Shown in pieces: positions 42,730 to 50,695 of a stretch of 64,000 bases of DNA. The DNA is taken from assembly GCF_006540305.1 (NCBI RefSeq), contig NZ_BJOR01000001.1, positions 6,324,001 to 6,388,000 on the forward strand. Direction: 5' to 3'. A model generated the notes under the pieces. That model had not been told where the DNA came from. It saw only the letters and a list, made by a program, of their open reading frames with translations, and searched no databases. Source of the stretch: Streptomyces sp. 6-11-2. GTDB lineage: Bacteria; Actinomycetota; Actinomycetes; Streptomycetales; Streptomycetaceae. The number at the start of each line of letters is the position of its first letter. Within the stretch, counting starts at the first letter, position 1. The translations under genes and the position numbers were made by a program.

Positions 42730-44766
42730 TCAGCCCTTGCGCGCCCAGTCGACAACCAGTCGGCTGTATGCCTTGTCGACGACGAAGCGCGGGTCGTCCG
42801 CCGTCAGCCGGTCACGGGAGTCGGCGACGGCCATCCGGAAGCCCGGTTCGGGGGCGTCGTTGCCGCCGCTGGCGTCCCAGGCACGGATCTCGCTCACGAC
42901 GCGCTCGGCGAGGTCGGCGCCGCCTTCGCCGTGGCCGATCACGCCGACCTCCCAGTACCGGCCCCTCTCGTCCTCGCCCTCGCGGATGGTCAGGTACGCG
43001 AGCGATCCGCCGTCGAGGGCGGCCATCGAGCCCCACCCGAAGTGCGGGGTGAACCCGGGGCGGTGGCCCGGCAGCCGGGACAGGCCGTTGGGCAGCACGC
43101 AGGCCAGGTACAGGTACAGCCACTCCCACGCCGAGCCCTGCCGGAACTTCACCCCGGTGTAGAGCTTGGTCTGCTGCTGGTCGAGGACGGTGCGCAGGGC
43201 GTCGCGGTCGATGTCCTGCTCGCTGAACGTCTCCAGGCGGACGTTGCCCTCGCTGGCCATCGGGACGAGGGTGTACACGTCGTCGCAGACGCCCTTGCGC
43301 AGCGGGATGAAGGTGGCCATCTCGCAGGAGACGGTCCTCCACGTCTCCCCGTCGCGTTCGAAGGCGAAGCTCCGGGAGATGCTGCCGCGGATCCGCATGG
43401 GCAGGACCAGGCGTCCGCCGGGGGCGAGCTGGTCGAGGATCTTCACGGGGACGTCGCCGGCGCCGACGGTGAAGATGATCCGGTCGTAGGGGGCGTGCTC
43501 GGGCAGGCCCGCCGCTCCGTCGGCCATCACCGCGGTGGCGTTGTCGACACCGGCGTCGGCGAGGTGCCGGCTCGCTCCGGCGACGAGGTCCTGGTCGACG
43601 TCGAGGGTCCAGACCTGCCCGTCGGGGGTGACGATCTTGCCGAGGAGGGCGGCGTTGTATCCGGTGGCGGCTCCGGCTTCCAGGACCTTGTGTCCGGGCT
43701 GGGCGCCGAGCTGTTCGAGCTGGGTGGCGACGATGGACGGCGCGGAGATGCAGGAGATCATCTCGCCGTGCTCGTCGTGCTTGATCGGGACCGCGTCCTC
43801 CTTGTACGCGCTCTCCAGGCCGACGCCGGGCAGGAAGGCGTGCCGGTCGGTGGTGCGGAAGGCGTCGATGGCTGCCTGGCTGCGCAGGTGGCCGCTGTCG
43901 ACGAGCCGCTGGGCGAGGGCTTCGCGCAGCTGGTTGGGGTCGGTCACGGTGGTCTCCATTCGAGGGAGGCTAGGGTCCGCCGGGGCGGACTTGCGGGTAG
44001 ACACGTCAGCTCCTTCTCCGGTGGAGAAGGCGACGTGACGGCCGAGCCACGCGGTGGCGGCCTGCGCTTCGGCAGGTACGCCCGCGCGGTTGAACGCGAA
44101 GATCGCGTGATGGGCGATGGCGCCCCGGATTCCGCGTATCAGACGGCCGTCGGCGGCGAGCCGGCGCAGGCGGCGGCCTGCGTCGTCGAACGCGGCGACG
44201 CGCTCGACCCAGCCCTCTTCCGCGTCGGGGCGCCGGGCGGCGTCCGCGTTCATCAGCCGCCGCATCGCGGAGACGGCCTTCTCCAGGGCGGGCCCCTGGG
44301 GCGGGGTGGCGGGGGGCCGCAGGGCGGCCCACCGGGCGTATACGTCTCCGGCTTCGAACGGGTCCAGGCCGGCCTCGCGGATCATGGCGGACAGCAGCAT
44401 CACGCTGCGCTCGCGGGCACCGGGGGCGCCGGTCTCGGCGAGAGCGGCCGGGCTGTCGGCGCAGAACACGTCGTGCGCGACCGCCATGCCTTCGGGACCG
44501 CCGAAGGCATAGGTCTCCGGCTCGTAGATCCCGCCCGTCCAGCCGGTGATCACGCGATCGGCGACGAGCTGGTCCAGCAGGCCGGGGAGGGGCTGTTTGG
44601 TGCGCAGGCGCACGCCGGCGTCCTTGCGCAGGAAGTGGAAGCGGCATCCGGCCAGCTCGGTCGCCAGGGCGCGGGCGGCGTCGGCGTGCGGGGCGGGGAA
44701 GGCCACGGATGCGTGCCACCAAGACGTGTCCGGGGGGATCGGCAGGTTCTCGTCGTCGAAGGTCAT
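42730..44766 (-). CDS. LanB elimination (SpaB_C-type) domain fused to FxLD-system methyltransferase
   Basis: 678 aa. Residues about 1-250 (SWWHASVAFPAPHADAARAL, GCRFHFLRKDAGVRLR, ITGWTGGIYEPETYAFGG) match the thiopeptide/lantibiotic C-terminal elimination domain that removes glutamate from activated Ser/Thr. Residues about 270-678 are a PIMT-type methyltransferase with RHAFLPGVGLESAYKEDAV, SCISAPSIVATQLEQL and VLEAGAATGYNAALLGKI. In related loci these are often separate genes. An in-frame GTG at 44004 with a perfect AAGGAG upstream could give a free methyltransferase from the same ORF. Acts on the precursor at 48181 together with LanB and LanC. Confidence 0.85.
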   Translation of the reverse strand: MTFDDENLPIPPDTSWWHASVAFPAPHADAARALATELAGCRFHFLRKDAGVRLRTKQPLPGLLDQLVADRVITGWTGGIYEPETYAFGGPEGMAVAHDVFCADSPAALAETGAPGARERSVMLLSAMIREAGLDPFEAGDVYARWAALRPPATPPQGPALEKAVSAMRRLMNADAARRPDAEEGWVERVAAFDDAGRRLRRLAADGRLIRGIRGAIAHHAIFAFNRAGVPAEAQAATAWLGRHVAFSTGEGADVSTRKSAPADPSLPRMETTVTDPNQLREALAQRLVDSGHLRSQAAIDAFRTTDRHAFLPGVGLESAYKEDAVPIKHDEHGEMISCISAPSIVATQLEQLGAQPGHKVLEAGAATGYNAALLGKIVTPDGQVWTLDVDQDLVAGASRHLADAGVDNATAVMADGAAGLPEHAPYDRIIFTVGAGDVPVKILDQLAPGGRLVLPMRIRGSISRSFAFERDGETWRTVSCEMATFIPLRKGVCDDVYTLVPMASEGNVRLETFSEQDIDRDALRTVLDQQQTKLYTGVKFRQGSAWEWLYLYLACVLPNGLSRLPGHRPGFTPHFGWGSMAALDGGSLAYLTIREGEDERGRYWEVGVIGHGEGGADLAERVVSEIRAWDASGGNDAPEPGFRMAVADSRDRLTADDPRFVVDKAYSRLVVDWARKG

Positions 44767-44801
44767 GGGCAGGAAACTCCTTGCGGGCGGCGGGGCGAGG
44801 G

Positions 44802-45872
44802 TCAGGTGAGCAGGAGGACGCGGGTCCAGCCGGTGGTGACGGTGGCGTGCAGGGCGAGTTGGGCTCCGGCGCGGCCTTCCATGAAGCCGGGTTTGGGCAG
44901 GCGCTCCCAGTCGGCGGCCAGCCGTCGGTGCAGGTCCTGAATGATCGGGGTGAAGCGGTCGGGTTCGGTGCTGTCGACGGCGACCGCGCGGGTGAGCATC
45001 AGCAGCCCGGCCCAGCCGTGGCAGAGCGTGGAGTCGGTGATGCGGGCGAGGCACAGCGGGTCGGTCAGGATCGCTTCGACGGTGTCCTCGGCGGCCCGGC
45101 GGCGGGCGGGGTCGCCGAGGGCTAGCGCGGCGAGCTGCTGGGCGCGGGCGATGCCGGGCCGGCCGTAGCACCAGGACTGGCGGGCCGGTTCCGCTGCGGG
45201 CGGCTGCTCGGCGTCCAGGTGGGCTGCGGTGGACCAGTAGTGGGAGCCGTGCCGGTCGAGCCAGGACGCGAACGTACCGACGGCTTCCTCCTGGCCGGGG
45301 AAGCTGATGCCTTCGCGCAGGGCGAGGGAGAGCACGGCGAGCGGCCCCGCGATGCCGTGAGCCATGCCGTTGTTGCCGTGCCCGCCGGCCATCTCCTTCC
45401 CGTCCGGGCCGACCGCCGACCACCACCCCGGCAGCACCCGGCCGTCACCACGGACGGGGTGGGCGAGCGCGACGAGGCAGGCGAGCACGTCGGGCAGCCG
45501 GGGCGCGATCGGGCGGCGGGACAACAGCAGTGCGGCGAGCCCGGTCAGGCCACGGATGAGGTCCCATTCGGCGAGGTGGGGCAGCGCGCCGGTCGCCTGA
45601 CGTCGGTGGGCGGCGGCGAGCCGGGCGTCCACGACGCGATCGACGGCCGCGCGGACGTCGTCGCCGGCCCCGTGGGCGCGGGCCAGGACGAACTCCAGGG
45701 AAGGGGCACCGTGGAAGAGGCTGGCTTTGCTGCCGGTGCTCACCCCCCGGACGGTGGCCTGGGCGAGGTGGCGGCGGGCGGTGGCCAGATCCCGGCGCTC
45801 GATGTCCAGCAGAGCCATCCCCGGGGCGCCTTCGGACAGGTCCTGCGTACGAGGCACGGTCGTCGTGGTCAT
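44802..45872 (-). CDS. Lanthionine synthetase C-like cyclase (LanC)
   Basis: 356 aa from ATG 45872, overlapping the LanB stop. The zinc-site motifs SWCYGRPGIA and DSTLCHGWAGLL (Cys, then Cys-His) and the catalytic-region NNGMAHGIAGPLAVLSLA are present, in a pattern of repeated Gly-rich helices typical of the alpha-toroid. LanC adds cysteine thiols to dehydrated Ser/Thr to form lanthionine rings. The C-terminal PGFMEGRAGAQLALH motif is typical. All zinc ligands are present, so the enzyme should be active. Confidence 0.92.
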   Translation of the reverse strand: MTTTTVPRTQDLSEGAPGMALLDIERRDLATARRHLAQATVRGVSTGSKASLFHGAPSLEFVLARAHGAGDDVRAAVDRVVDARLAAAHRRQATGALPHLAEWDLIRGLTGLAALLLSRRPIAPRLPDVLACLVALAHPVRGDGRVLPGWWSAVGPDGKEMAGGHGNNGMAHGIAGPLAVLSLALREGISFPGQEEAVGTFASWLDRHGSHYWSTAAHLDAEQPPAAEPARQSWCYGRPGIARAQQLAALALGDPARRRAAEDTVEAILTDPLCLARITDSTLCHGWAGLLMLTRAVAVDSTEPDRFTPIIQDLHRRLAADWERLPKPGFMEGRAGAQLALHATVTTGWTRVLLLT

Positions 45873-47908
45873 GAGCGCCTGGCCAGAGGGACCACAATGC
45901 TGTGGGCCCGGTCGCCGATCCACCCGTCGGCGTCCGGCGGGGGCGCTTCGTGCAGGGTGGCGATGCCGAAGGGGCTGGCGTCCAGGTGCGCGCGCAGCAG
46001 GTCCAGGTCGACGTCGCGGGTCAGGTCGAGGGGCAGCTGCTGGTCGTCCTCGGCGAGCAGGACTCGCTCAGGCACCCGGAACCGGGCACGCCAGGCGTGG
46101 AGGTGGTCCGCCCACTGCTGGAGTGGTGCGGTGCGGGTGGGCAGTGTGCGGCTGCGGATCTTCCATCGGGCTGCGGTGAGGATGGTGCGCCGGTAGGTGA
46201 GGGCCGGGGTGAAGGGCAGGGTCCAGGCGGCGCCCCAGTCGAACCAGGTCACCTGCGGAGAGGTGGCTCGGCTGATCTCGCCGAGGAAGCGGGCCATCGG
46301 CGGGGTGTAGTTGTTCCACAGGAAGTTGATAGCGGTGGGGGCCAACAGCTCCAGCGGCTTGCCCGTCGCGGACTCCACCAGCTGCGGGCGGCCGTCGGCG
46401 ACGGCGACGGACAAGTCGCGGGGGAAGAGGACGTGCGGGGCGGGGCGGCGGAACTCGCCGACGCTCACCACGCGGGGCAGGGCCTGGGGTGCACGGGTGA
46501 GCAGGTCGGCCGGCACCCGCCCCGCGGGGAAGGAGAGCTGCGCGAGTTCCGCCCCCGGATCGACGGTGGGCAGGTTCGCGTACGCCGTCTCCGTGCCCGG
46601 CAACAGGTGCCAGAACCGGCCGGTCATCGATCCGGCCGAGCGGGAGACGGTCAGCACGCGCAGCCGGAAGTCGCCCCGGTCCAGGGCAGGGGCGGAGGTG
46701 GCGTGGACCTGTGCGGCCAGTTCGAGGTGCGGCGCCACATCGTCAGGCGTGTCGCCGGCCGCTGCTTCCAGCTCCTCGATCATCGCCCCGGTCACCTGGA
46801 CGGTGCGGCTGCCTTCGACGGCGGCGGTGCCAGCCAGCTCCAGCAGCAGGCGGTCACGACGGGACATCGGCCTAGGCGGTTCGCTCGCCGTGACGAACCC
46901 GGCCGGAAAGCCCACGCCCCGGTCAGGATCCGTGGCCACGTCCACCGGTACCGCGGTGTTCTCGCCGTAGCGCTCGGAGAACTGCTCGATCCACCGCCGC
47001 CAGGTCGGTGTCCCGGTCGGATGGGTGACCAGGCGGGCCAGGACGGTCGCCGCGGTCTCCACTTCGGTCAGCACCTGCTCGGGCAGCCGCACGTCGGCGT
47101 CCAGCCGCAGGTCGCATGCGGTCCGCAGGCCGGCTGCCTGAGCGCGCGTCGCAGACGGTAAGGCGTCGGTGGGGTCGGCGACGGTGGCGGGTGCGCGCAG
47201 CGAGGAGCGCAGCAGCCGCACTCGCAGCAGTTCACCGAGCAGCCGGTCGCGCGCGGTGCCGCTCACGGCGGGGAACTCCGCGGCCAGCTTGTCGGACAAC
47301 TGGCGGTATGCGATCGGCGCCCTGGCCAGGTCGAGTACGAGACGCAGTGCGGGGCTCAGGGCGAGGCGGAACTCGGCGTCGCCCTCGGAGGGCACGTGGA
47401 TGTGCTGGTCGCGCTGACGGATCAGGGTGTTGACGCAGACCTCGGCGTCGGCCATGCGCGCAGCGTCGCTCTCCCAGGCGCTGAGCACTTCCTCGAGCCC
47501 GATTGGCTCGGGTCGGGCCACGGCCTGGTGCTCCGCGCCGATGCGGACGGATGTGGTCTGGGCGAAGCCGAGCGGGGCGACGCCGGCGAACAGGCCGTAA
47601 GGGGTGGAGCGGCGTGCGTAGCGGATCGCGTAGCGGGCGGTGGACAGCGCCGCCCGGCGCATCCGGCGCACCTTCGGTGTGCGGCCGTCGATGATGGCCT
47701 GCACCTGATCCGCCAGGTGAGGGCTCGCCTGCGACACGGTGTCGCGGAAGTCGGTGTCAGACCACACCGTGGTCAGCCACGCGCGCCACTCTTCCACGGG
47801 CGCCGTGGTCGCCGGCCAGGGCGGCATGGAGGGCTCGGTCGTGTGGACCGCGGCGCGCAGCATGGCCTGCCCCGCGGCCTCGTACAGGCTGGGCCGGTGC
47901 CGTGTCAT
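45869..47908 (-). CDS. Lantibiotic dehydratase N-terminal protein (LanB, glutamylation)
   Basis: 679 aa from ATG 47908, preferred over the ATG at 47923 because GGAGAG lies just before it. It contains the RYAIRYARRSTPYGLFAGVA motif, the hallmark of tRNA-Glu-dependent LanB glutamylation domains, and WRRWIEQFSERYGENTAVPV, PHVLFPRDLSVAVADGRPQL and WKIRSRTLP in the usual order. It lacks the elimination domain, which is encoded in the fusion at 42730, so this is a split LanB. It activates Ser/Thr of the precursor by glutamylation. Confidence 0.92.
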   Translation of the reverse strand: MTRHRPSLYEAAGQAMLRAAVHTTEPSMPPWPATTAPVEEWRAWLTTVWSDTDFRDTVSQASPHLADQVQAIIDGRTPKVRRMRRAALSTARYAIRYARRSTPYGLFAGVAPLGFAQTTSVRIGAEHQAVARPEPIGLEEVLSAWESDAARMADAEVCVNTLIRQRDQHIHVPSEGDAEFRLALSPALRLVLDLARAPIAYRQLSDKLAAEFPAVSGTARDRLLGELLRVRLLRSSLRAPATVADPTDALPSATRAQAAGLRTACDLRLDADVRLPEQVLTEVETAATVLARLVTHPTGTPTWRRWIEQFSERYGENTAVPVDVATDPDRGVGFPAGFVTASEPPRPMSRRDRLLLELAGTAAVEGSRTVQVTGAMIEELEAAAGDTPDDVAPHLELAAQVHATSAPALDRGDFRLRVLTVSRSAGSMTGRFWHLLPGTETAYANLPTVDPGAELAQLSFPAGRVPADLLTRAPQALPRVVSVGEFRRPAPHVLFPRDLSVAVADGRPQLVESATGKPLELLAPTAINFLWNNYTPPMARFLGEISRATSPQVTWFDWGAAWTLPFTPALTYRRTILTAARWKIRSRTLPTRTAPLQQWADHLHAWRARFRVPERVLLAEDDQQLPLDLTRDVDLDLLRAHLDASPFGIATLHEAPPPDADGWIGDRAHSIVVPLARRS

Positions 47909-47942
47909 CAGGGCTCTCCTCATCTTCTGCAGGGCGGGCGGT

Positions 47943-47976
47943 GCGGGCCGGACGGGGAGAGCCCCGTCCGGCCCGC
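47943..47976 (-). terminator. Attenuator-like hairpin between precursor and LanB genes
   Basis: A perfect 15-bp stem (47943-47957 with 47962-47976) and 4-nt loop lies between the precursor stop and the LanB start. Such partial terminators commonly keep the precursor in excess over modification enzymes. Confidence 0.85.
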
Positions 47977-47995
47977 GTTGCCGGGGTGATCCGGC

Positions 47996-48181
47996 TTACG
48001 AGGTGGTGCAGGCGCTGGGGCAGGAGCTGCCACAGGTGTCGCCCGTGCTGCACATCAGGACCGTCTCGGTCGCCGGCGTGCCCTCGATGAAGGTGATGTC
48101 GAGCCCGAACGGGTCGTCGTCCGTCTTCACGAGGTCCGCCTGCGCGGGGGCGGTCGGCCTCTCGGCCTGGATGGCGGTCAT
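47996..48181 (-). CDS. FxLD-family lanthipeptide precursor
   Basis: 61 aa with AAGGAGG before the ATG. The leader carries the family-defining FGLD motif in DDPFGLDITFIEG (residues about 23-35). The core is rich in Ser, Thr and Cys: a TETVLMCSTGDTCGSS segment followed by CPSACTTS, with four cysteines and many possible dehydration sites. The LanB, LanC and methyltransferase genes follow directly. The Asp in STGDT is a candidate for methylation and isoAsp formation by the FxLD-system methyltransferase. No protease gene is obvious nearby. Confidence 0.92.
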   Translation of the reverse strand: MTAIQAERPTAPAQADLVKTDDDPFGLDITFIEGTPATETVLMCSTGDTCGSSCPSACTTS

Positions 48182-48216
48182 GCATGCCTCCTTGGAGTGG
48201 TGGATGGTGCGGGATG

Positions 48217-48238
48217 CCGGGGCCCGGTTGGGCCCCGG
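48217..48238 (-). terminator. Hairpin upstream of the lanthipeptide precursor
   Basis: CCGGGGCCC (48217-48225) and GGGCCCCGG (48230-48238) form a 9-bp stem with a GGTT loop between the DUF6082 gene and the precursor start. It probably ends transcripts coming from upstream, so the precursor would need its own promoter, or it lies within an attenuated leader. Confidence 0.6.
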
Positions 48239-48310
48239 GGTCTGCTGCCGGACGGCGATGGGCGGCGAAGTCGCCTGAGCGGTCGCGCGTCCGGGGTCGG
48301 TGTGGTGCTG

Positions 48311-48778
48311 TCAGGCTGCGGCGGGCTGCGCCTGCGGGTGGTTCTTCGCGGCCTGGTCCAGCACCCGGGTGAAGTGCTCGGACCGCTCGTCGCCCTCGGC
48401 CTCCCGGGCGCGGAGGTCGCCGAAGAGGTGCCAGTAGCGCCGGCAGACGTCGCTGCTCATGACCATCGAGGCGAAGAACGGAAGGTGTCCGTCGCGGACG
48501 AAGCCGAGGCGGTCGCGGAGGCTGAGGGTGCAGATGAGCTGGTTGGCCTTGAGTAGCTGCATGTACTCCTCGACGTCCATGTCCTTGGGCGTCCAGAACT
48601 TGGCGAGGTCGGGGTTGGTGGACATCTGCGCCAGCCAGTCGAGCTGGTTGCGGGCGACGACCGCCTCGTTCCGCTCGGCCTGGTGTCGCGCGTCCTGCCT
48701 GAGTCTGGCGGCTCCGACCACGGCGGTGGTGAGGGAGACGGCAGCACCGGCAGCGAGGACGGCGGTGGTGAGCTTCAT
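48311..48778 (-). CDS. DUF6082-like membrane-anchored protein
   Basis: 155 aa. One N-terminal membrane anchor (TTAVLAAGAAVSLTTAVVGA), then a soluble helical domain with ARNQLDWLAQMSTNPDLAKF, YMQLLKANQLICTLSLRDRL and VCRRYWHLFGDLRAREAEGD. This matches a family of unknown function (DUF6082) frequent in Streptomyces and often near lanthipeptide genes. The lack of a signal peptidase site suggests that it stays anchored. Role unknown. Confidence 0.75.
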   Translation of the reverse strand: MKLTTAVLAAGAAVSLTTAVVGAARLRQDARHQAERNEAVVARNQLDWLAQMSTNPDLAKFWTPKDMDVEEYMQLLKANQLICTLSLRDRLGFVRDGHLPFFASMVMSSDVCRRYWHLFGDLRAREAEGDERSEHFTRVLDQAAKNHPQAQPAAA

Positions 48779-48852
48779 CTGTCAACGATCCTTTCGCAGA
48801 GCGGAGTTGCGGCCGTAAGGCCGACTGGTGGAGAACCCGGGGTTCCGCTTGT

Positions 48853-49428
48853 TCACGCGGCCCCCGCGAGGACGACCTTCGGGACTTCATCGGAAGAGCC
48901 GTCGGGCGTGTACCGGCGGCGCACGGCCTTTAGAGCGACAGCGATCGGCGGCAGACCGACGGTGGCCCTGCGTGTGTCGATGGACTCCGGCGCGCGCAGC
49001 GGGCACAGCTCGATGCCGTTGGCGCGCAGGAGGAGCTGGGTGCCGTACTCCTGGTCGCGTCCGCTGGTGATGAGGGCGCGGTCGTGCAGGTGCGCCCAGT
49101 GCTGGACCAGCGCGTCGCCGGCCTGGACCGCACGTCCCAGCAGGGTGGTGGCGGCGCGTTGGAAGTCGGGTTCGTCGTCGCTGTGCAGGGCGATGCTCCA
49201 CGCGGCACGGGCCGCGTCGGGGCCGACGAGGCGGTGGCCGGGCCAGTCGTGCTCGGCCAGGATGCGGCGCAGCACCTTGGTGTTGGCGTGGTCGGTGTGC
49301 CGGCCCTGTCCGAGTTGGACGGCGTCGAGCTGGTCGCGCACGCGCTTGGCCCGGTGCGCGGCCGATTCCGTGGCGCGGGCGATCAGCTCGCGGGCGAGGT
49401 CGGGTCGCTGCGGTTCGTCGGTAGTCAC
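48853..49428 (-). CDS. DUF6624-like protein
   Basis: 191 aa. Conserved segments HTDHANTKVLRRILAEHDWP, RLVGPDAARAAWSIALHSD, AHLHDRALITSGRDQEYGTQ and ESIDTRRATVGLPPI correspond to the widespread DUF6624 family. It is soluble and has no catalytic motif that I can name. It lies 12 nt downstream of the GNAT-like gene on the same strand, so it is probably cotranscribed with it and with the HTH gene. Confidence 0.75.
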   Translation of the reverse strand: MTTDEPQRPDLARELIARATESAAHRAKRVRDQLDAVQLGQGRHTDHANTKVLRRILAEHDWPGHRLVGPDAARAAWSIALHSDDEPDFQRAATTLLGRAVQAGDALVQHWAHLHDRALITSGRDQEYGTQLLLRANGIELCPLRAPESIDTRRATVGLPPIAVALKAVRRRYTPDGSSDEVPKVVLAGAA

Positions 49429-49440
49429 ACGCCGCTCCGA

Positions 49441-50076
49441 TCATCCGGGGCCGGCTGAGGCGCGTGGACCTGGCAGCTGATCAGCGGGCGGAGCCCGGGG
49501 GCGGAGCTCGGCGGGGAGTTCGAGGCGGGCGACTCGATCGCCGTCACGTCCAGGGCCGGATCCGCACACGTCCCAGCCGGTGTCGGTGAGCCGACGCAGG
49601 AGGGCAGCGAGGGGTTCGGCTTCGAGGGCGTGGCGGGCCAGGGTCTCGGCCCGTACGACGTGGAGGTCGAGTCGAGCGGCGAAGTCGGACGCCCACAGGG
49701 TGATCAGGCGGGTGATGTCGTCGGACTGGCCGGGCAGGGTGTGGACGCAGCCCAGGTGGAGGCAGGGCCCCTGGCCCCATCCGAGGTCGGGGCTGTGTTC
49801 GGGGATCATGCAGGCCAGCAGCCTCCCGTCCTCGAACAGCCCGGCGGACAGGGTCTGCGCCTCGCGGAACTGCGCGGGGATGTCAGCTCGGGCGGGTACG
49901 GGCAGGCCGTGCATCGCGAGCCAGTTCTGGCGGTCCTGGACGAGGGCGGCGGCTTCCTCATGTTCGGCGGCGGTGCTCAGCATGCGCATCTCGTAGATGG
50001 CGGCCGGCGGCGTCTGCGTGAACGGGACGGGGGCGGAGCGGTCCTCGCTGGCCGTGGGGGTCGCGGGCCGGGTCAC
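49441..50076 (-). CDS. GNAT-like protein
   Basis: 211 aa; overlaps the HTH gene stop by 4 nt. The central part (IYEMRMLSTAAEHEEAAALV ... WLAMHGLPVP ... GRLLACMIPEHSPDLGWGQG, then HLGCVHTLPGQSDDITRLI) resembles a GNAT fold lacking a clear acetyl-CoA P-loop. The C-terminal 25 residues are Pro-rich. It may be an acyltransferase with unusual substrate handling or an inactive relative. It is in an operon with a LuxR-type HTH and DUF6624 gene. Confidence 0.6.
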   Translation of the reverse strand: MTRPATPTASEDRSAPVPFTQTPPAAIYEMRMLSTAAEHEEAAALVQDRQNWLAMHGLPVPARADIPAQFREAQTLSAGLFEDGRLLACMIPEHSPDLGWGQGPCLHLGCVHTLPGQSDDITRLITLWASDFAARLDLHVVRAETLARHALEAEPLAALLRRLTDTGWDVCGSGPGRDGDRVARLELPAELRPRAPPADQLPGPRASAGPG

Positions 50077-50567
50077 TGGGGTGCCCCGCTTCGCGTCGCG
50101 TGGTCGGCTTGCTCGGCCGGCAGCAGCTGCCAGCTGTGCGCCAGGACTACCAGTTCGGTGGTGTCCTGTGAGCCCGTGTCGGCGAGGAGCTGGTCGAGCG
50201 CCGCGCGCTGGTCGGCCGGGGCGAGCTTGGCGGCGACGGCGATGTCGCGCTTATCGCTGTGCTCAGCGACGGCTCGGAGCAGCAGCAGCTGTTCGGGGCT
50301 GAGCTTCGGAGCTGGCCTGTCCGCCGTGGGAGAGGCCACCTGCTGGGTGGTGAATAGGCGGTGCACGATGACGGGGGGCTTGCAGCGGGGCGGGCAGTGG
50401 AGGCTCTCGCGGATGTCGCGGATGTACTGGCGGACGGTGACGGCCGACAGCCCTGTCTTCGCTGCGATCTCTTGGGGTGCACAGCCCTTCGCGAGGTGTT
50501 GGGCGACGCGCTGCAGCGTTGGCGTCAGAGGGGTGATCGGTGCGCTGGTCGTCACGGGCGGGGTCAC
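50073..50567 (-). CDS. LuxR/sigma-70-type HTH regulator
   Basis: 164 aa from GTG 50567. An HTH of the LuxR/sigma region 4 type lies at about residues 12-60: LTPTLQRVAQHLAKGCAPQE followed by IAAKTGLSAVTVRQYIRDIR. A second helical region (LSPEQLLLLRAVAEHSDKRD) could be a second HTH or dimerisation segment. No phosphoacceptor domain is present. It may control the lanthipeptide-associated genes downstream. An earlier start in this frame would add a basic, unlikely extension. Confidence 0.75.
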   Translation of the reverse strand: MTPPVTTSAPITPLTPTLQRVAQHLAKGCAPQEIAAKTGLSAVTVRQYIRDIRESLHCPPRCKPPVIVHRLFTTQQVASPTADRPAPKLSPEQLLLLRAVAEHSDKRDIAVAAKLAPADQRAALDQLLADTGSQDTTELVVLAHSWQLLPAEQADHATRSGAPQ

Positions 50568-50695
50568 GGTGTCTCTTTCTCGGTTGGAACGGACGGTCAC
50601 CGGGGTGGGTGCCGCCGGTCCCCGCGGGGGACGGGGACCAGCGGCACCGGCCCGTGCGCGGCGGTCTGGATTCACGGGGTGCCGCGTACGGGGGC

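Noticed and set aside
42568..44940. Plus-strand open frame of 790 codons
   Set aside because: It is antisense to the LanB-elimination/methyltransferase fusion and has the low-complexity Gly/Val/Arg composition of a high-GC shadow frame.
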